Assembly (NCBI RefSeq): GCF_025698545.1
Contig: NC_068576.1
Coordinates: forward strand, 53,726,390 to 53,790,389
Direction: 5' to 3'
DNA: 64,000 nucleotides
DNA from: Gossypium raimondii
Taxonomy: Eukaryota; Streptophyta; Magnoliopsida; Malvales; Malvaceae
The translations under genes and the position numbers were made by a program. Shown here piece by piece: positions 10,590 through 22,700 of this stretch (positions are counted from its first letter, which is position 1; the number at the start of each line of letters is the position of its first letter). The notes under the pieces are model-generated. The model was given only the letters and a program-made list of their open reading frames with translations, was not told the DNA's origin and searched no databases.

Positions 10590-11090
10590 CAATAAAATTC
10601 AGGAAAAAAGAAAAGGAAAAACTCTTCACCGTTTTCTTAGCAACCAAGCATAATTTCCAAACATCATGCTGAATTATCGATGCTTAGTATAGTTTCTTAA
10701 CCAATTATTTAAACAAAAAAAGTGAGAAAAACTGTATAGAAAAGAATTGAAACTCATTCAGATTAAAAAAAATTCTACAGAAAAATAACATGTATTAATA
10801 GAAAGTAAGGTAAAGGACGAACCTAAGGAATCTAACATAAGCCTAGAGCAAGGTCTTGAAGATCCAACTGAATCTACGCATTTGACAGCTCAGAAGAAAA
10901 AAAAGAAGTGTTTTCCAACATTAAACAGAGAATTAAAATGAAAACCGAAGCGGATTTCGAAATCTCGAACCGCACAAGCTTTTTGTATTTACTTTTGTAC
11001 TCCGCAAAGGAACAAATAGAAAATAATGGTAAGGCAGGAAACTTTTTGTTGCGTTGGAAAATGGAAGGCTAAGTGTTCGAGAGTGTAATT
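10590..11090 (-). other. Probable 5' leader and first exon of the kinesin gene, displaced by the retrotransposon
   Basis: This stretch lies directly upstream (minus strand) of the three-LTR element, and the kinesin coding exons resume on its other side. The DNA flanking the element is single-copy in this window and matches across the target duplication GTAAT (2232-2236 and 10571-10575), so before insertion this sequence adjoined position 2231. The kinesin exon at 1943-2001 has no in-frame ATG and has a stop just upstream, so an upstream exon is required. A short minus-strand ORF start (ATG near 10838, followed by a possible donor at TTAG/GTTCG) is a candidate, but its phase does not fit the next exon as I read it. 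I could not fix the start codon. Confidence 0.4.
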
Positions 11091-11094
11091 CTAA

Positions 11095-11910
11095 ATTTTC
11101 TCTTTGGCTTGATTTTGTGTGTGCTTTTTTTAATAATAATAACGAACATTTTTAAATTTATTTGTCTTTTTGTTTAATTCAGCGACTTTGGAGTAAAGTT
11201 CCCGCCTTCGTACGTTTGGTTTTCTGTTCTTGTGACTTTCTTAATAATTTGGTTAAAATCTGTCATAGGTCCTTGTACACTTTACAAGTTTAGAATTTAG
11301 TCCTTGTGTTTTTATTTTCTAGAAATTAGTCTTTTAATTTTCAGATTTCAAAATTCAGGTCTAATTGTTAAAATATTTTTTTGTGAAATTTGTTGGTGTG
11401 ACATTTTGAAATAAAAAATACTCACTTAATATTTATGTAACTAAAAAATAGCATTGTGATAAATGAGAATTTAACAAAATTATTTTATCGGTGTTAACAT
11501 TGACTTTAATTTTAATTTTGAAAAGTAGAAGAAATAATTCCTAAAATATATATATAAACTAAATTCCAAAAGTAGACTTATGATATATTTTAACCTAAAT
11601 CACTAAAAGATAAATTTATTACATAAATAATTTATGTGCAAAGTAGATTGTTCTTTTCATGCATTTGTTTTCATACATATTCTATAAAAAATATTAAATG
11701 TCATAATTATCTTTATAATAATATTTATTTTTAAAGAAAATTATTTTAATAACTTTAAATTGTGCTTTATTGATTGGTTTGTCTGCTCCAAGAATAGCCT
11801 GATTTAAATCATTATTGTAAAAAATATATATTTGAAATTGTTTTGTTAGCATTAGTACAGTAAAAAGTCAATTTTTGTTGCAAAGCAGGAAGCCTTATTA
11901 TTAACCGTAG
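11095..11910. other. AT-rich intergenic DNA with degraded repeat fragments
   Basis: No gene is seen. Phrases such as GGTCCTTGTACACTTTACAAG and AATTTAGTCCTTGTG near 11270-11320 are typical of decayed dispersed plant repeats (similar wording recurs near 22420 and 26870). Termini and target duplications could not be defined. Confidence 0.4.
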
Positions 11911-11923
11911 AGTAAGTTGTTGA

Positions 11924-12110
11924 TTGAGTTTTAGCTCGATTGGAATGAGTATTATTTTCGATATAGAAGGATATGGGTCCAAGCACGCTAAAGTGCATTA
12001 TCCTCCTATTTATGGATTAGGGAGTAGTTATGGGTGTTTTTAAGCATTGTGTGAAAAAAGAGCAGATATAATCTGAATTATAATAAGATTGCTAAAATAT
12101 ATTTATGAAG
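11924..12110 (+). mobile_element. tRNA-derived SINE-like sequence
   Basis: GAGTTTTAGCTCGATTGG at about 11925 resembles an RNA polymerase III box A (TRGCNNAGTGG). About 45 bases later GGGTCCAAGCACGC resembles a diverged box B (GGTTCGANNCC). This spacing and order are those of a tRNA-related SINE head. A CATTATCCTCCTATTTATGG segment follows that I associate with abundant dispersed repeats in cotton. The tail and target duplication were not resolved; the sequence may continue to about 12200. It is probably an old, inactive copy. Confidence 0.45.
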
Positions 12111-12660
12111 TGTGTTAAGGGACCTGATCTGGCTTGGTCGAACTTGAACAAAAAAATTTGTTTACAAGCCAATTTAACTTAAATTTAAAATTTAAAATAT
12201 TTTTATTTAATTTTATTTATAAAAATATTTAAATAATAATATGATCTTTTTAGGCGCATCAAACCAGATTTGGAAAAATCTTTTATAATCGATCTTTGGC
12301 CCAGCCCATGGGGACTATTCAGGATGCATTTAATCATGTATCCTTTACATATTACATGTATAGTACCCAACTCATATACCAGAAAGATCAAACACTTGAA
12401 TAAAATTTCAACCTGAGAGGAAGAATGGATTTTCACCTTAAAAGAAAATTCATACAGAGAGGAAGAAGAGAACAGGTAATGGCATGAAGATAAACTATCT
12501 GAAATATATAAATAGTGGACTGAATGATTTACTTGGTAATTACAAGCTGTAAAGCCAATATTGCTATATATTGTCTAATCCAGTCCCACTGGAAATCTAT
12601 TTGGAACTGAAAAATTAACCTATAAATGATTATTATTGTTTGGGCTTAATGTAAACAATG
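12111..12660. other. AT-rich intergenic DNA, probably including the TRM gene's 3' end
   Basis: No ORF of substance is seen. The part nearest 12660 probably overlaps the 3' untranslated region of the TRM gene transcribed leftward; no certain polyadenylation signal was assigned. Confidence 0.35.
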
Positions 12661-12924
12661 TATGTAGGAGTGTCAACACCATTGTTTCAATCCATGCACT
12701 GGACTGATAACCACTTGAAAACCAGCAAGAAACACCTCTTCTAGGGCCGTCATGCTGTTCCGAGGAGGAAATAGCGAGTTAAGCGTGAATACAAGGTTAG
12801 AACACTGAATGAGGCCAATCATGTCTCGATAAACACGGAACACTGGTTGTGTTGCCCTGCAAAAACTGCCTCTGTTTTCACAGATGCAATTTGGCAAGAA
12901 GTGCATGAAGCAGCATGTGCTGCT

Positions 12925-15900
12925 TTACGTTTGCAGTCGAATGGCAGCATCAATTACCAAATCCTCTAAAATGCTGTCAACTAACTCTGTGAAAACTTCC
13001 TCCATATCGAGTCGGTTATCCATCCACATTCCAGATTTGTGCAAATCCTTTTCAACAAGTTGCTGTAATGTCTGTTGGGGCAGCTCCAAGAGGAGTTGCC
13101 AATCGACATGTCTCAACACTTCATGAACCAGATTTTTTGATAACATAGCCGGTTGAAGTCGTGGATAGACAAGCGAAATCCATGGGGAGCATCCAAAATA
13201 ACATTGATATATCTCCAAAATGACTTCACTAATATAGCCAAAAAGCAGCCTACGATCGGTATAGGACTTCTCAGGCCATACTTCAACATTATTGAACAAG
13301 GATGCATCAGGCATTTGGTCTGACAAAAGCCATCTCCTAGAGAGCTCACGCCAATTGAGACCAGAAACTTGGAGAACTGCTCTTATGCTTTCAGACAAAG
13401 ATCCTTGCTTATCCTTGGAAGTACCTGCAGTACTCTTCAGATCCAACTGGGATTCCAATATCGAAGTTGCATTGTGTTCTTCAATATCTATACAAAATGG
13501 TTCGACCGGTGGTTCAGCTGCACAAGATTCAGATGTTAATTCACCATCAAAAAGAAAACATATGCCCTATATATAATAAGCAATTTCTATCAAAAGAATT
13601 CATTCACCTGCTAGAGATACAGTGCTAGGAGAGTTAACGCTCTCTTCGACAAAGAACTGTTCAAGAACTGATACAGGACTTGGCTGCTCTTCTCTATCAC
13701 CTGTGCTATCAGAATTTTCTGCTCTTTGAATGCTTGAAGGGCTTGATGAGTAAACATCTATTGACCAAGATGATGTTCGATCCCCTGATGGTGAATTCTG
13801 GAAAAACCAGAGTGACCAAGATAGAACATAATTTTAGCACATAAGACAACAAAATTAAACAAAAGGAGAACAAGAGAAACAAAAGACATGAATGAAAGAG
13901 ATGAATAGTTGCTGTACTGGTTCGGTTCTTTGGGTCATGTCAGAATTCTGCACACCATTTGGTTCCGAAATGACACCTAAAGCATTACTTTTGCATTCGT
14001 CCCACATGACAGCATGATGTCCTTCCATGACTTTCCCAGGACATACAGAGGTTTCATTACCTGCGCAGATAAGATAAATTATTATTTGAGGAACAAATGA
14101 TGATTGGGATTTCATTTTCTCTTTCAAAACCGAGAAGTACCTTTGTGACTAAAATCATCACTGACGGAATACACAGTTCGAAGCACTTTGGTGGCAGGAG
14201 ATAAATCACCATTGATGCTCTTCTTTGCATTTTGCAGTTGATTATCTGGCTTCTTGTTATCAGACACCAGCTGCGTGCCTAAAGTATTAATGGGAGAAAT
14301 TAAGTAGCTGCTCTTTTCTTTCTGAACCCTCCACTTGTATCCATTAACAGTTGAATAGTTGTTGTATGGTGAAAATCTCATTTGTGGTGATGCAAACCGG
14401 TGTTCCTTGTCTCTTACTGGTGCAAGTCTAGGCAACAAGTCATATTGAGGCAATGACGTTAAAGTCCTCAGTTTCTGTTGTCTCGATAAATCTTCATTTC
14501 CTCTATTTAACATATCTGAAAGGTGTTCACTAGGATGAAATTTTCCATTGAGATACCTTTGAGTTAACATATTTGAGGTTCTATGACAGCTCTCTGTGGA
14601 TGAAGCAGCTTTGCTTCCAATGCCTGTAACAATGTTCTCCGTTTGGCCTATCCCATCTCTTCTGTTGACCTCACGGAAAAATTCAGACATTTTTCCAACA
14701 TCCTGATAGCTTTTACTAGAAGAAATGCTTTCATTTGCCCGCCTGCTCGTTTCTTTAATATCATCTTTGAACTGTTTGAATTCATGAAGGGATTTACGAA
14801 TATCATCTAGGGACATCTGGCGATGCTCCTTTTTGTTCACCTTCATAGCGTGCCGCAACTTCTTTTTCATGTGCTCAAAAGACAAGAATGTCTGCCTAAC
14901 ACTTTTCTCCTTTTTCCTCAAGCTATGACTAGACGGTGGTGACGGCCAATTACTGATTTTATCAGGATAACTTTGTTTGCCTGATTTCAAGACTACTGTG
15001 GCATAAGAAGTCTGGGGCATATCACTTCCCTTAGAAATGACCATTTCAGCATCTACTGACCCTTCACACTCCTCTGCTCCTTTTGGCTGACACTGTGATG
15101 TTTTGGCGTTGGAGGAAGATTGAGGTGGTTGATTCTCCGTCTGAGAATCCCGTAAATCTTGAATATGTTTCACTAGCAGAGAATTTGGGTCTTGTAGGAG
15201 TTTCATGAACAACTCCTTGTTGGAATTTAAAACCTCCAATGCTTCTATAAAATCATTAGGTCGGTTGGCTACCTCATTTATAGTAAGGTTCTCCCCATCA
15301 GTTAACTTCTGATTTACGAAAGCTTCAACTCGAAGATTAATCTCCGTCTGATGGCCATGCTTCTTACCTCCAATGTTTTTACAGCTGTGGTTTCCTCCAT
15401 TGCTAGTACTCACATCATTATCAGATGCTTCTGTCACAGATACTAAGTTGTTATTTGAAGGTTTCTCAGCCGTATTTCGCTCTGAAGGTTGGCTATACCC
15501 CTCAATTGCTGCTTTACAACCACGAGCACGAAAGCGACTGGATTTCTTCTTTGAATGGCCAACAAGTTTGGGGTTAACCTGTTGATTTTGCAATTCACAA
15601 ATGACTCTTTTCTTCATTGTCAGATGCTTCACAGACATCACTTCTTCTACATCATTTTTAACTTCTGTCTTCCTAGAATTTACTGCAACACTCCTGTTAT
15701 CAACAGCATCCTGAAAATGTTCAAAACAGATGTATGTGAAGCATCAGACAAAGAAGAAAAGAGCTACCATGAAATGCAAAAATGGAAATCCATGATAAGC
15801 TTAACAAAAATTGTAGCTCAGTATTGTGGCAAACTTTGTACCAAAGAAAGAACAAATGGTACTCAGAAAATGCATTGAATTTTATCATAAAAGCAGCTTA

Positions 15901-16340
15901 ATAAACTCACATCTATGTGTTGACCCTTCTCCTCATTAGAGAGAAATCTAGTCTTATTCTTTGCATGACCATCACCTGCAGATGACATAATTGAACTTAG
16001 GTGTATTTGGCAGCTGTAAGACTTGAAAAATGCATGTGACATGATCAAGAATGAGAATAATTAACCTACTTTAAAGAATATATATATATATATGATCTGC
16101 ATGGAAATGAAAATATACTTCATTCTCAACAAAAGATAAAAGGGCTTCTTTACATTTAGCCTGCCTGTTAGCACGCTTCTTATCGGAAATGAGCTTCCCA
16201 TGTGAATGAGCTTGGCGAAAATCGAAGAAGTGAATTAACCCCCAGGCACATCCTGACTTGTACTTTTCATAGATTGCAGGGCTTTTAGGTGACAGCAAAG
16301 GGCTCTTAAGCACTGGGCTCCTAGGCAATCTCCTATCCAT
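12925..16340 (-). CDS. TRM (TON1-recruiting-motif) family protein with DUF4378
   Basis: Six exons join in phase: 16154-16340, 15911-15975, 14141-15710, 13918-14060, 13608-13797 and 12925-13517, giving 915 aa. The N-terminus has basic/proline motifs (SPVLKSPLLSPKSPAIYEK) and then GCAWGLIHFFDFRQ, the conserved N-terminal block of this plant family. The large central exon is low-complexity and serine-rich with a DUF3741-like stretch (HAMKVNKKEHRQMSLDDI). PSPVSVLEQFF, a classic TRM-family motif, lies near residue 694. The C-terminus (about 755-912) is DUF4378: LNWRELSRRWL, LFGYISEVILEIY, WISLVYP, and a final acidic helix EEVFTELVDSILEDLVID. TRM proteins bring TON1/PP2A to microtubules and control preprophase-band formation and cell shape; that role is inferred from the family. 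The start ATG is the first in the frame, and the encoded N-terminus matches the family. Confidence 0.88.
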
Positions 16341-17280
16341 TTTGAGTGCTAGCAGTGAGGCATTTTTATGTGTTTATTCAGAAATCTAAGCATGAGAACC
16401 TGGAAAAAAAATCAAGTGAAGTTGTCAGTCAAATATTGCACATGACATCACAAAGAAAAAAACGACAAGACATTTGAATTTGAATGTTTTGCAGAGGTAA
16501 ATCTACTTGAATTTGATGTAATCTTCATCATCTCATACTCATAACCCAGCAAAAGACCCTGAGTGAAGCAACCATGAGACTCACTGGCAATTAAATGTAG
16601 AGGATAATGAAAATAAAAGTTGAACATTCAAAGCCATTTAAGATCCTAGAAAATGAAAATGGAGAAAGTAAAAATCTGCTAAACAGAGAAATACTCAGAA
16701 CAAGAGAGAGAGAGAGAATCAATCAGCATTGTTTCAAATATAGTAAAAACTATATCATTCTCTTAATGTTTGAACCAAAAGAAAAAGAAAAACCCATTCC
16801 ATGCATTATTCATCATCTCCAAAAGTCAAATCAAAACCCAAAAGAAAGAAAACAAAAAGAAAAAGAAACTTAGTATCTTCATCTACCACATGAGCACTTG
16901 CCAGTTCTTATTATAGTGCTATTCTGGCACTGATTTCATAATCACGAGTCAATTTAGCATTAAAGACAAACCATAGACTAGAAGAAGAAAAAGGAGGAGA
17001 GTTAACTCAAAGCCGTAAAGGAGAGGGAACAAATAAATTAAAATAAAAAAATTTGTGGGAAACCTGGTTCAAGGATGAAGAAACAAGAATGGCAGAGAGT
17101 TTAATATGACATTGACAAGTAACATAGTAATAAGGTTTGGAGATAGAGAGATGTATGAAATATTTACATACACACGGTAATGGGGTAAAGTTTTTATAAA
17201 CTTTGAAATGAAGCAAAATCTTTGAATCCTTTGTCTTCTTTATCGCGCTCCCTCTCTTTTTCTTCTCTCTCTGCAATTAA
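16341..17280 (-). promoter_or_regulatory. 5' leader and promoter region of the TRM gene
   Basis: This is non-coding sequence upstream of the start. It holds a GAGAGAGAGAG tract near 16704-16716, several purine-rich runs, and a pyrimidine-rich block near 17225-17275 (on the minus strand an A/G-rich leader of the kind seen in plant 5' UTRs). A leader intron between about 17060 and 16400 is plausible but not proven. A TATATATATATA run sits at 16079-16093 in the first coding intron. Confidence 0.4.
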
Positions 17281-17289
17281 AACTTTCAA

Positions 17290-20200
17290 CCATCATCACT
17301 GCTTGTTTTCCACATAATGCATGGCTGGATTTAAAAATTAAAAAATTACTTTCTTTTATATTTTACAAATTTGTTTTTTTTTGGCTTAAAAGGAAATAAT
17401 TTATTTTTTGTCAATATTTTTTTAAAATTTTAAAATATGAGTTAATATTTAATGTGTTGTAATTGAAAAAGTATTTAATTTCTCAAATTTATTATGTATT
17501 TATTTAGATATTATTATTTTATTATACCTTAAAAGATTATATCTCACCATTATTCCTAAAACTCCTACACAAAATGTAGCATAAATACAACTATTTGTAT
17601 TTGATAATAATATTATTTAGCATATTATGGGTGTGCCATATTGTCCTATTTGACTCATTCAATTGAAATATAATATTTTATTATTTGGTTGACAAAAGTA
17701 ACATTATTTAAAAGCTTGTTTTACCATTTTGTCCTTAACTATAAATAAGGAATGAAAATTAGTTATGAAAATATATGAACAAAATCAATACAATAATGAT
17801 ATATAAAATGTTAAAATAATGAAAACTTGTTTATAATAAATTAAAATTAATATAATTTTACGACTAATATAATATAAATATATAATTAACGGAGAATACA
17901 ATTTAAATTTTAGTGACAACATAATTAAAAAGGACAATCACAAATCTCCAAAAGATTTAGTATTTATAAATCGTAAAATAAATCTGAAAGATGCCTTAAT
18001 TATAAAATATACATAATAGAATAGATAAATATTAAAATTATCGATTAATAACAATTAAGGTTGTCGTTATCGTACTTGATTAGGTTGCAAACAAAATGAG
18101 CTTACATCTTAAACATATATAAATTCTAGCTTTGCCTTGATCTTTTACAACTATAATTCATATTGGTCAATAAATGTTGAGATTATAATTGTATTTTATG
18201 ATTAAAGTAAAATATGTAAGAGATTGCATATATTCATTACGATATACAAAATGAATTGGTCATTATTATTTTTATTCGATAAATGATTAAAAATAGCATA
18301 AAAATATGAATATCATTCTTTGTGAGCCTTATGTTATTTAAGAAATAGATGGTAATTCGATTACTAAAATATTGAGAATATAAAATTATTGGCTTAAAAG
18401 TAATAGTCAAAATCCAAACGGAAAATATCATTCGGAAAGTCATTTTATTTTTTTAATTCAAATGACTTCTTTTGAATTAAATTATATAGTATCTTTAAAG
18501 TGGAAAATACATATTAACTTTCACTCCGCTCCTTTAAAACAACATTGATGAATATTACAATCTAGGAATCAAAATAAAAATAAAAAAACCTCACAATTCT
18601 AAATTTAATATTTTTATTTGTTCATTTGACCTTCAATGCATATAATATTAGCCAGTAAATGTTTTTATCTTTTAAAATTATCACCTAATCTAATTTAACG
18701 AAAGATGTTATTAATTAGACTTCAATTATTAATTTCTTGGAGAACAAGAATTAAATTTCTGAAATTAAAAATAAAAGATTAAATTTTAAATGTACAAAAA
18801 TATAAGGATTAAGAACATAATAAGTTAAATTTAAAAAGTTAAAATGGTAATTTTTTTGGGCAACCTATAATCGGGCAATAAAATGACAAGTAATTTTGAT
18901 GGTAGGAGTTAATGAGATTTTGACCGTAAAAGTATAACAAGGTATTTGTATTAGGAGATATGTTATATTTTGTCTTATTTATTAAAAATGAGTAAATTAA
19001 TCTTTATATATTAGTTCAAAGAGAAAATTGATTTTTCTGTTAAAATTTTCATCAATTTTATTGTTAAAAGCTAGCTTGGTTAACAGAATAATCATACAGT
19101 TATATGTAGCACATCACATGTATCTCATTTTGATGTACATTGAATTAATAGTAGAGATAGCTAAATAACATTTTGCTGCGTTGAAATGATAATTAATATA
19201 TTAAATTATGTAAAAAAGAAAATTGGTTAAAATGGCAAGTAAGTTTGATGGTAAGGAGTTGAAGCATTCGTGTTTGAAAACGGCAGCATCTTGGACGTTC
19301 TGGTGTAAGAAATTAGAAAAACTACAAACTTTGGCAGAGGCGTTGCTGTCTGATGGAAGGTGCAGAGACATTGTTATTTGTCTCTATGTTCCGATTTTCG
19401 TTTTTGAATTTTGCTGTCTCTTTTTTTGGAGTTTCGGCTTTTGGGCTCAGCTGAACTTTTTTATTATTTTTAATATTTTCAATTTTATATTATATGTATT
19501 TTTTTGGTCAAGATATTATTATATGTTTTTTCACTTGCACAAGAAAGGATAATAAGTGCTCAATTTGACTTGCAGATGATTTCAAACTACGAATGGTGAA
19601 TTCAATTTAAAAATTCTGGGTCTGGTTTTATTGTTTTTGATAATAAAATAGATATAATTATGATGGTTTAAATAAAATAATATTATTTTAAAAATAAAGT
19701 ATAATTATAATACTACCTACTTAGTCTGATGAATAATAACTTCCATTGATTATAGGATACAATCATAACAAAGTTTAGAGTTATTTCAATATTAGGTGGG
19801 TTATGTTTTCACATTTTATGTTTTATATTAATTTGATTTGATTTTATAATTATTTAAATATATATTTATAATTATATTGTATTTTACTTGTAAATTCTAT
19901 AAAATCAACTATTTAATTACATTAAGCTCAAGTTTTTTTTTTTTTTAACTAGCTTAGTGACGTTATATGGATTTGGAATTCTAAATATGGACAAACATCA
20001 AAGATTGCTGTCATTCTTTATGTAGGCTCAATTAGTATTAGCATTCATGCCTATTAATGATGAATGGCCTAAAATATTCAGCATGCTTATTTTACCACTA
20101 CTGGTAGATTTACCCACTTAATTCAAAATGATCTTTTTAATGCAAAACATACTCTCCTTTTCCCCCCTAAAATACGTTAAAATAATCTCATATAATTTTA

Positions 20201-22440
20201 ATTAAATAATAAATAAATATTGATTGAGTTAATGTCCAATTAACTCGTAATATATTAAATATTTTATCTTTTCATAACCACATATGGCAGACCTTTACAA
20301 GACCATCTTTGTTGTGCTAAGGTCGGTCTTGGGGGTCGTCTGGAGGTGTGTCCGCCCACGGCTCAAGGCTAAAAGGGATCAAAAACATTATTTTTCAATT
20401 TTTAAGTAACTCAAAAAAAATTGTAACTTTTAAAGATAAAAAAAAAACATTTAACGAGCTCAAAAAAAATATTTCGCTTTTAAGAGCCCAAAATTTTTTT
20501 TACCAACTTTTAAAGGACTTAAAAATCTTTCTCCAACTTTTAAGGAACTTAAAACCCCATTTTATTATTTAACCTATGGTCCCAAAAATATCAAGAACAA
20601 ATCTATGTTGAGCACATGTGCTAAGAAACCATATGGACATTACATCACTGTGACTCCAATTAGATAAGGTATAGCTCTATTGTTAGTAAATTCAGAAACA
20701 CATGGACTCCATTGTCTCCCATAAATAAGTCTAACTATATTATAGTGCTGAGCAAAATTCAATTCGATTTGATTCGAAAAACTTGATAAAAATTTTAAAT
20801 TTTAAATTAAATAGTTTGAGTTATTCAGATAAACTCAAATAAAAAAATCAAAAATTTCAGTTTAACTCGAATATGAATTACACAATTCGAGTTATCTGAA
20901 AATCTGAAAAAGAAAAGGTAAAACTATGTTGTTTTGATAAATGTTTACCCATCAGCCTTAATTATGTAGTTAAATAATTTTGTACTTTGTCTACTAGTTA
21001 AATAATCAATCCATGTAAACGTAACATTAAGTATAAATAATAGGATTCGTTAACTCGACTAAAATTTTTTTAACTCGATTCGAAAAAAATTTAAATTAAA
21101 TTTGATTACTAAAATAAAATTCGTCAATTTGATTAATTAAAAATTTTTACTCAATTCAACTCGACGCAATCCAACTTAAACCATAACACCTAAGAAAGCA
21201 TAGTGATAGAGAGAAACTAAGACACTCAACTCATGTAGACCAGTTCCACCAAACAACCATCCAACCCATGAAAACTAATAGCTCTCCGCTTTAATCAAAA
21301 GTAAACCACCACCATTATATCCATATCCTCCTCGTTGATTTTGCCTGTGAACAAGTTTAAATGCTTAATTTCAATACAATAAAGATATGTTAGTTATTCC
21401 AATATGTTGAGCTACCAAATAAGATTTGGGGACAGTCAAACAAAGCTTAAAAACAACCTTTGTGGATGGTTTCTGGTTTGGTTGCTATTCGAATTTATAG
21501 AAAATAAATAAATTCAACTCCATACAATTTCCGTTAACTATCCATATCTTCGACCAATTGGGCTTTGGGGACCGTTTTGAATCGGGCCCCGACATAACTA
21601 CCGTAGGGACCACTGGTGGTCCGCCGCTGCTGCTTGCACCCAATCCGCTGCCATCTATACAACAACAGCAATTATATAACAAAAAGAAAAACTAGTATGA
21701 TTTAAAATTACAGCATAATGTTCACTTAATTACAGTGTGACTAGACATAACAAATTGAAATAAATTATTATGGTTATGTTTGTTGGTCTGGTAGGTAATT
21801 AAGTTAGGTTTTGACATTGAAATCTGGCATTTGGATTTTGAATTTGAATCTGTAGATCTAATGATGTCCGTTTCAGTTTGTTTGTACATTGTTAACATGC
21901 TAATAAAGTACCACTACCTAAACTAAAGAACTCGAAATATCAATGAATTTATTAGAAGAGTCAATGTGCCCCACCAAAATCTTTTAAGTACCGCTGTGGA
22001 ATTTAAGGCATTTGTTAGTTAAATTTATACAGTTCTTTATGTTTTAAGTTTCAGTATTATATACTTTTAGTAACAGGAATTTAATATTCATATTCAATTA
22101 ATTTAATGATTAAAATGGAATTGATAACAACCTAAAAATTCTTGGGTTAAATTCAATTATATAGCACTGTGCAAATATTACTTACATTACAAGGAAGCTA
22201 TGCAATTAAAAAAGTTTTGCTCTGCTTCTCTGAAACAATGTTGAAAAATTTTACAATTTTAGATTTAAAACCACATATTTTACTACTCCAAAATCAATAT
22301 TTATTTTTTCATGTAATATTTACCACCTAAATAAATTTTTAATTTTAAGAGTTTCACATAACCCAATTTAATGAATTTTTTTTGACGGTGTTATCAATTA
22401 TTAAATAAAAGGAGTACAGGGACTAAATTTAAAAAATGTA
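17290..22440. other. 5-kb AT-rich intergenic region of decayed repeats
   Basis: No convincing gene is seen between the TRM and MurE genes, which are divergently transcribed. The region is a mosaic of AT-rich, repeat-like segments. Near 20320-20580 a G/C-rich start (GGGGGTCGTCTGGAGG) is followed by repeated phrases of the form AACTTTTAAGG-A. Near 20745-21180 there are many TCGA-containing phrases (CTCGATTCGA, CAACTCGAC). Both look like remnants of transposable elements with no definable ends. A GC-richer island near 21485-21680 is listed separately. Confidence 0.5.
21485..21682 (-). other. GC-rich island with a short open frame, unidentified
   Basis: A 65-codon minus-strand frame encodes Gly/Ser/Pro-rich sequence (GLGASSSGGPPVVPTVV, then DSKRSPKPNWSKIW). 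The segment 21540-21660 is clearly richer in G+C than its surroundings. A second similar phrase lies near 21296-21347 (GAGGATATGGATATAATGG against GAAGATATGGATAG). This could be an exon of a small gene or a gene fragment. Nothing is recognised, and no splice model is supported. Confidence 0.2.
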
Positions 22441-22700
22441 AAGAGTATAGGTGTTGGGAGCAGAATTAGACTCAACGTAAATCGTTGTATTAAAATTTTT
22501 TTAAGGCTTAAGCCCAATTATTACATGGGCCTGAGATCCAAAATTACCCGCGGTTCTGAAATCGAAAAACCGAAACAGTTCCATGTCTAAACGGTTTAAA
22601 CGACGCCGTGCAGCAACAAAATTCCCAATCTCAAAACCTCTATCCCCTGCACGGTCCTAAAACCTCACTGCAGTTTGTTACTCTCTCTCCCCACCCTTCA
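22441..22700 (+). promoter_or_regulatory. MURE: Promoter and 5' leader of the MurE gene
   Basis: The 260 bases before the start change from AT-rich repeat to GC-richer unique sequence. GTTTAAACGACGCCGT at about 22595-22610 resembles the AAACGACG-type element common in plant promoters. A C/T-rich leader (CTCTCTCTCCCCACCC, 22681-22696) precedes the ATG. Codons upstream of 22701 stay open but contain no ATG, so the ATG at 22701 is taken as the start. Confidence 0.5.

Noticed and set aside
11924..12000. A functional tRNA gene
   Set aside because: The box A and box B matches are diverged and the sequence cannot be folded by eye into a full cloverleaf; a SINE head fits better.
15373..15878. Plus-strand frames opposite the TRM gene
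   Set aside because: They lie antisense to the large, well-supported TRM exon and show no recognisable domain; they are shadows.
19223..19552. A 109-codon plus-strand frame (MASKFDGKELKHSCLK) as a gene
   Set aside because: After about 50 codons it becomes hydrophobic AT-driven sequence with no family resemblance; no splice partners or upstream features support it.
22608..22700. An upstream start of MurE adding 31 residues
   Set aside because: The first codon there is GTG, not ATG; the ATG at 22701 begins a good transit-peptide-like sequence.
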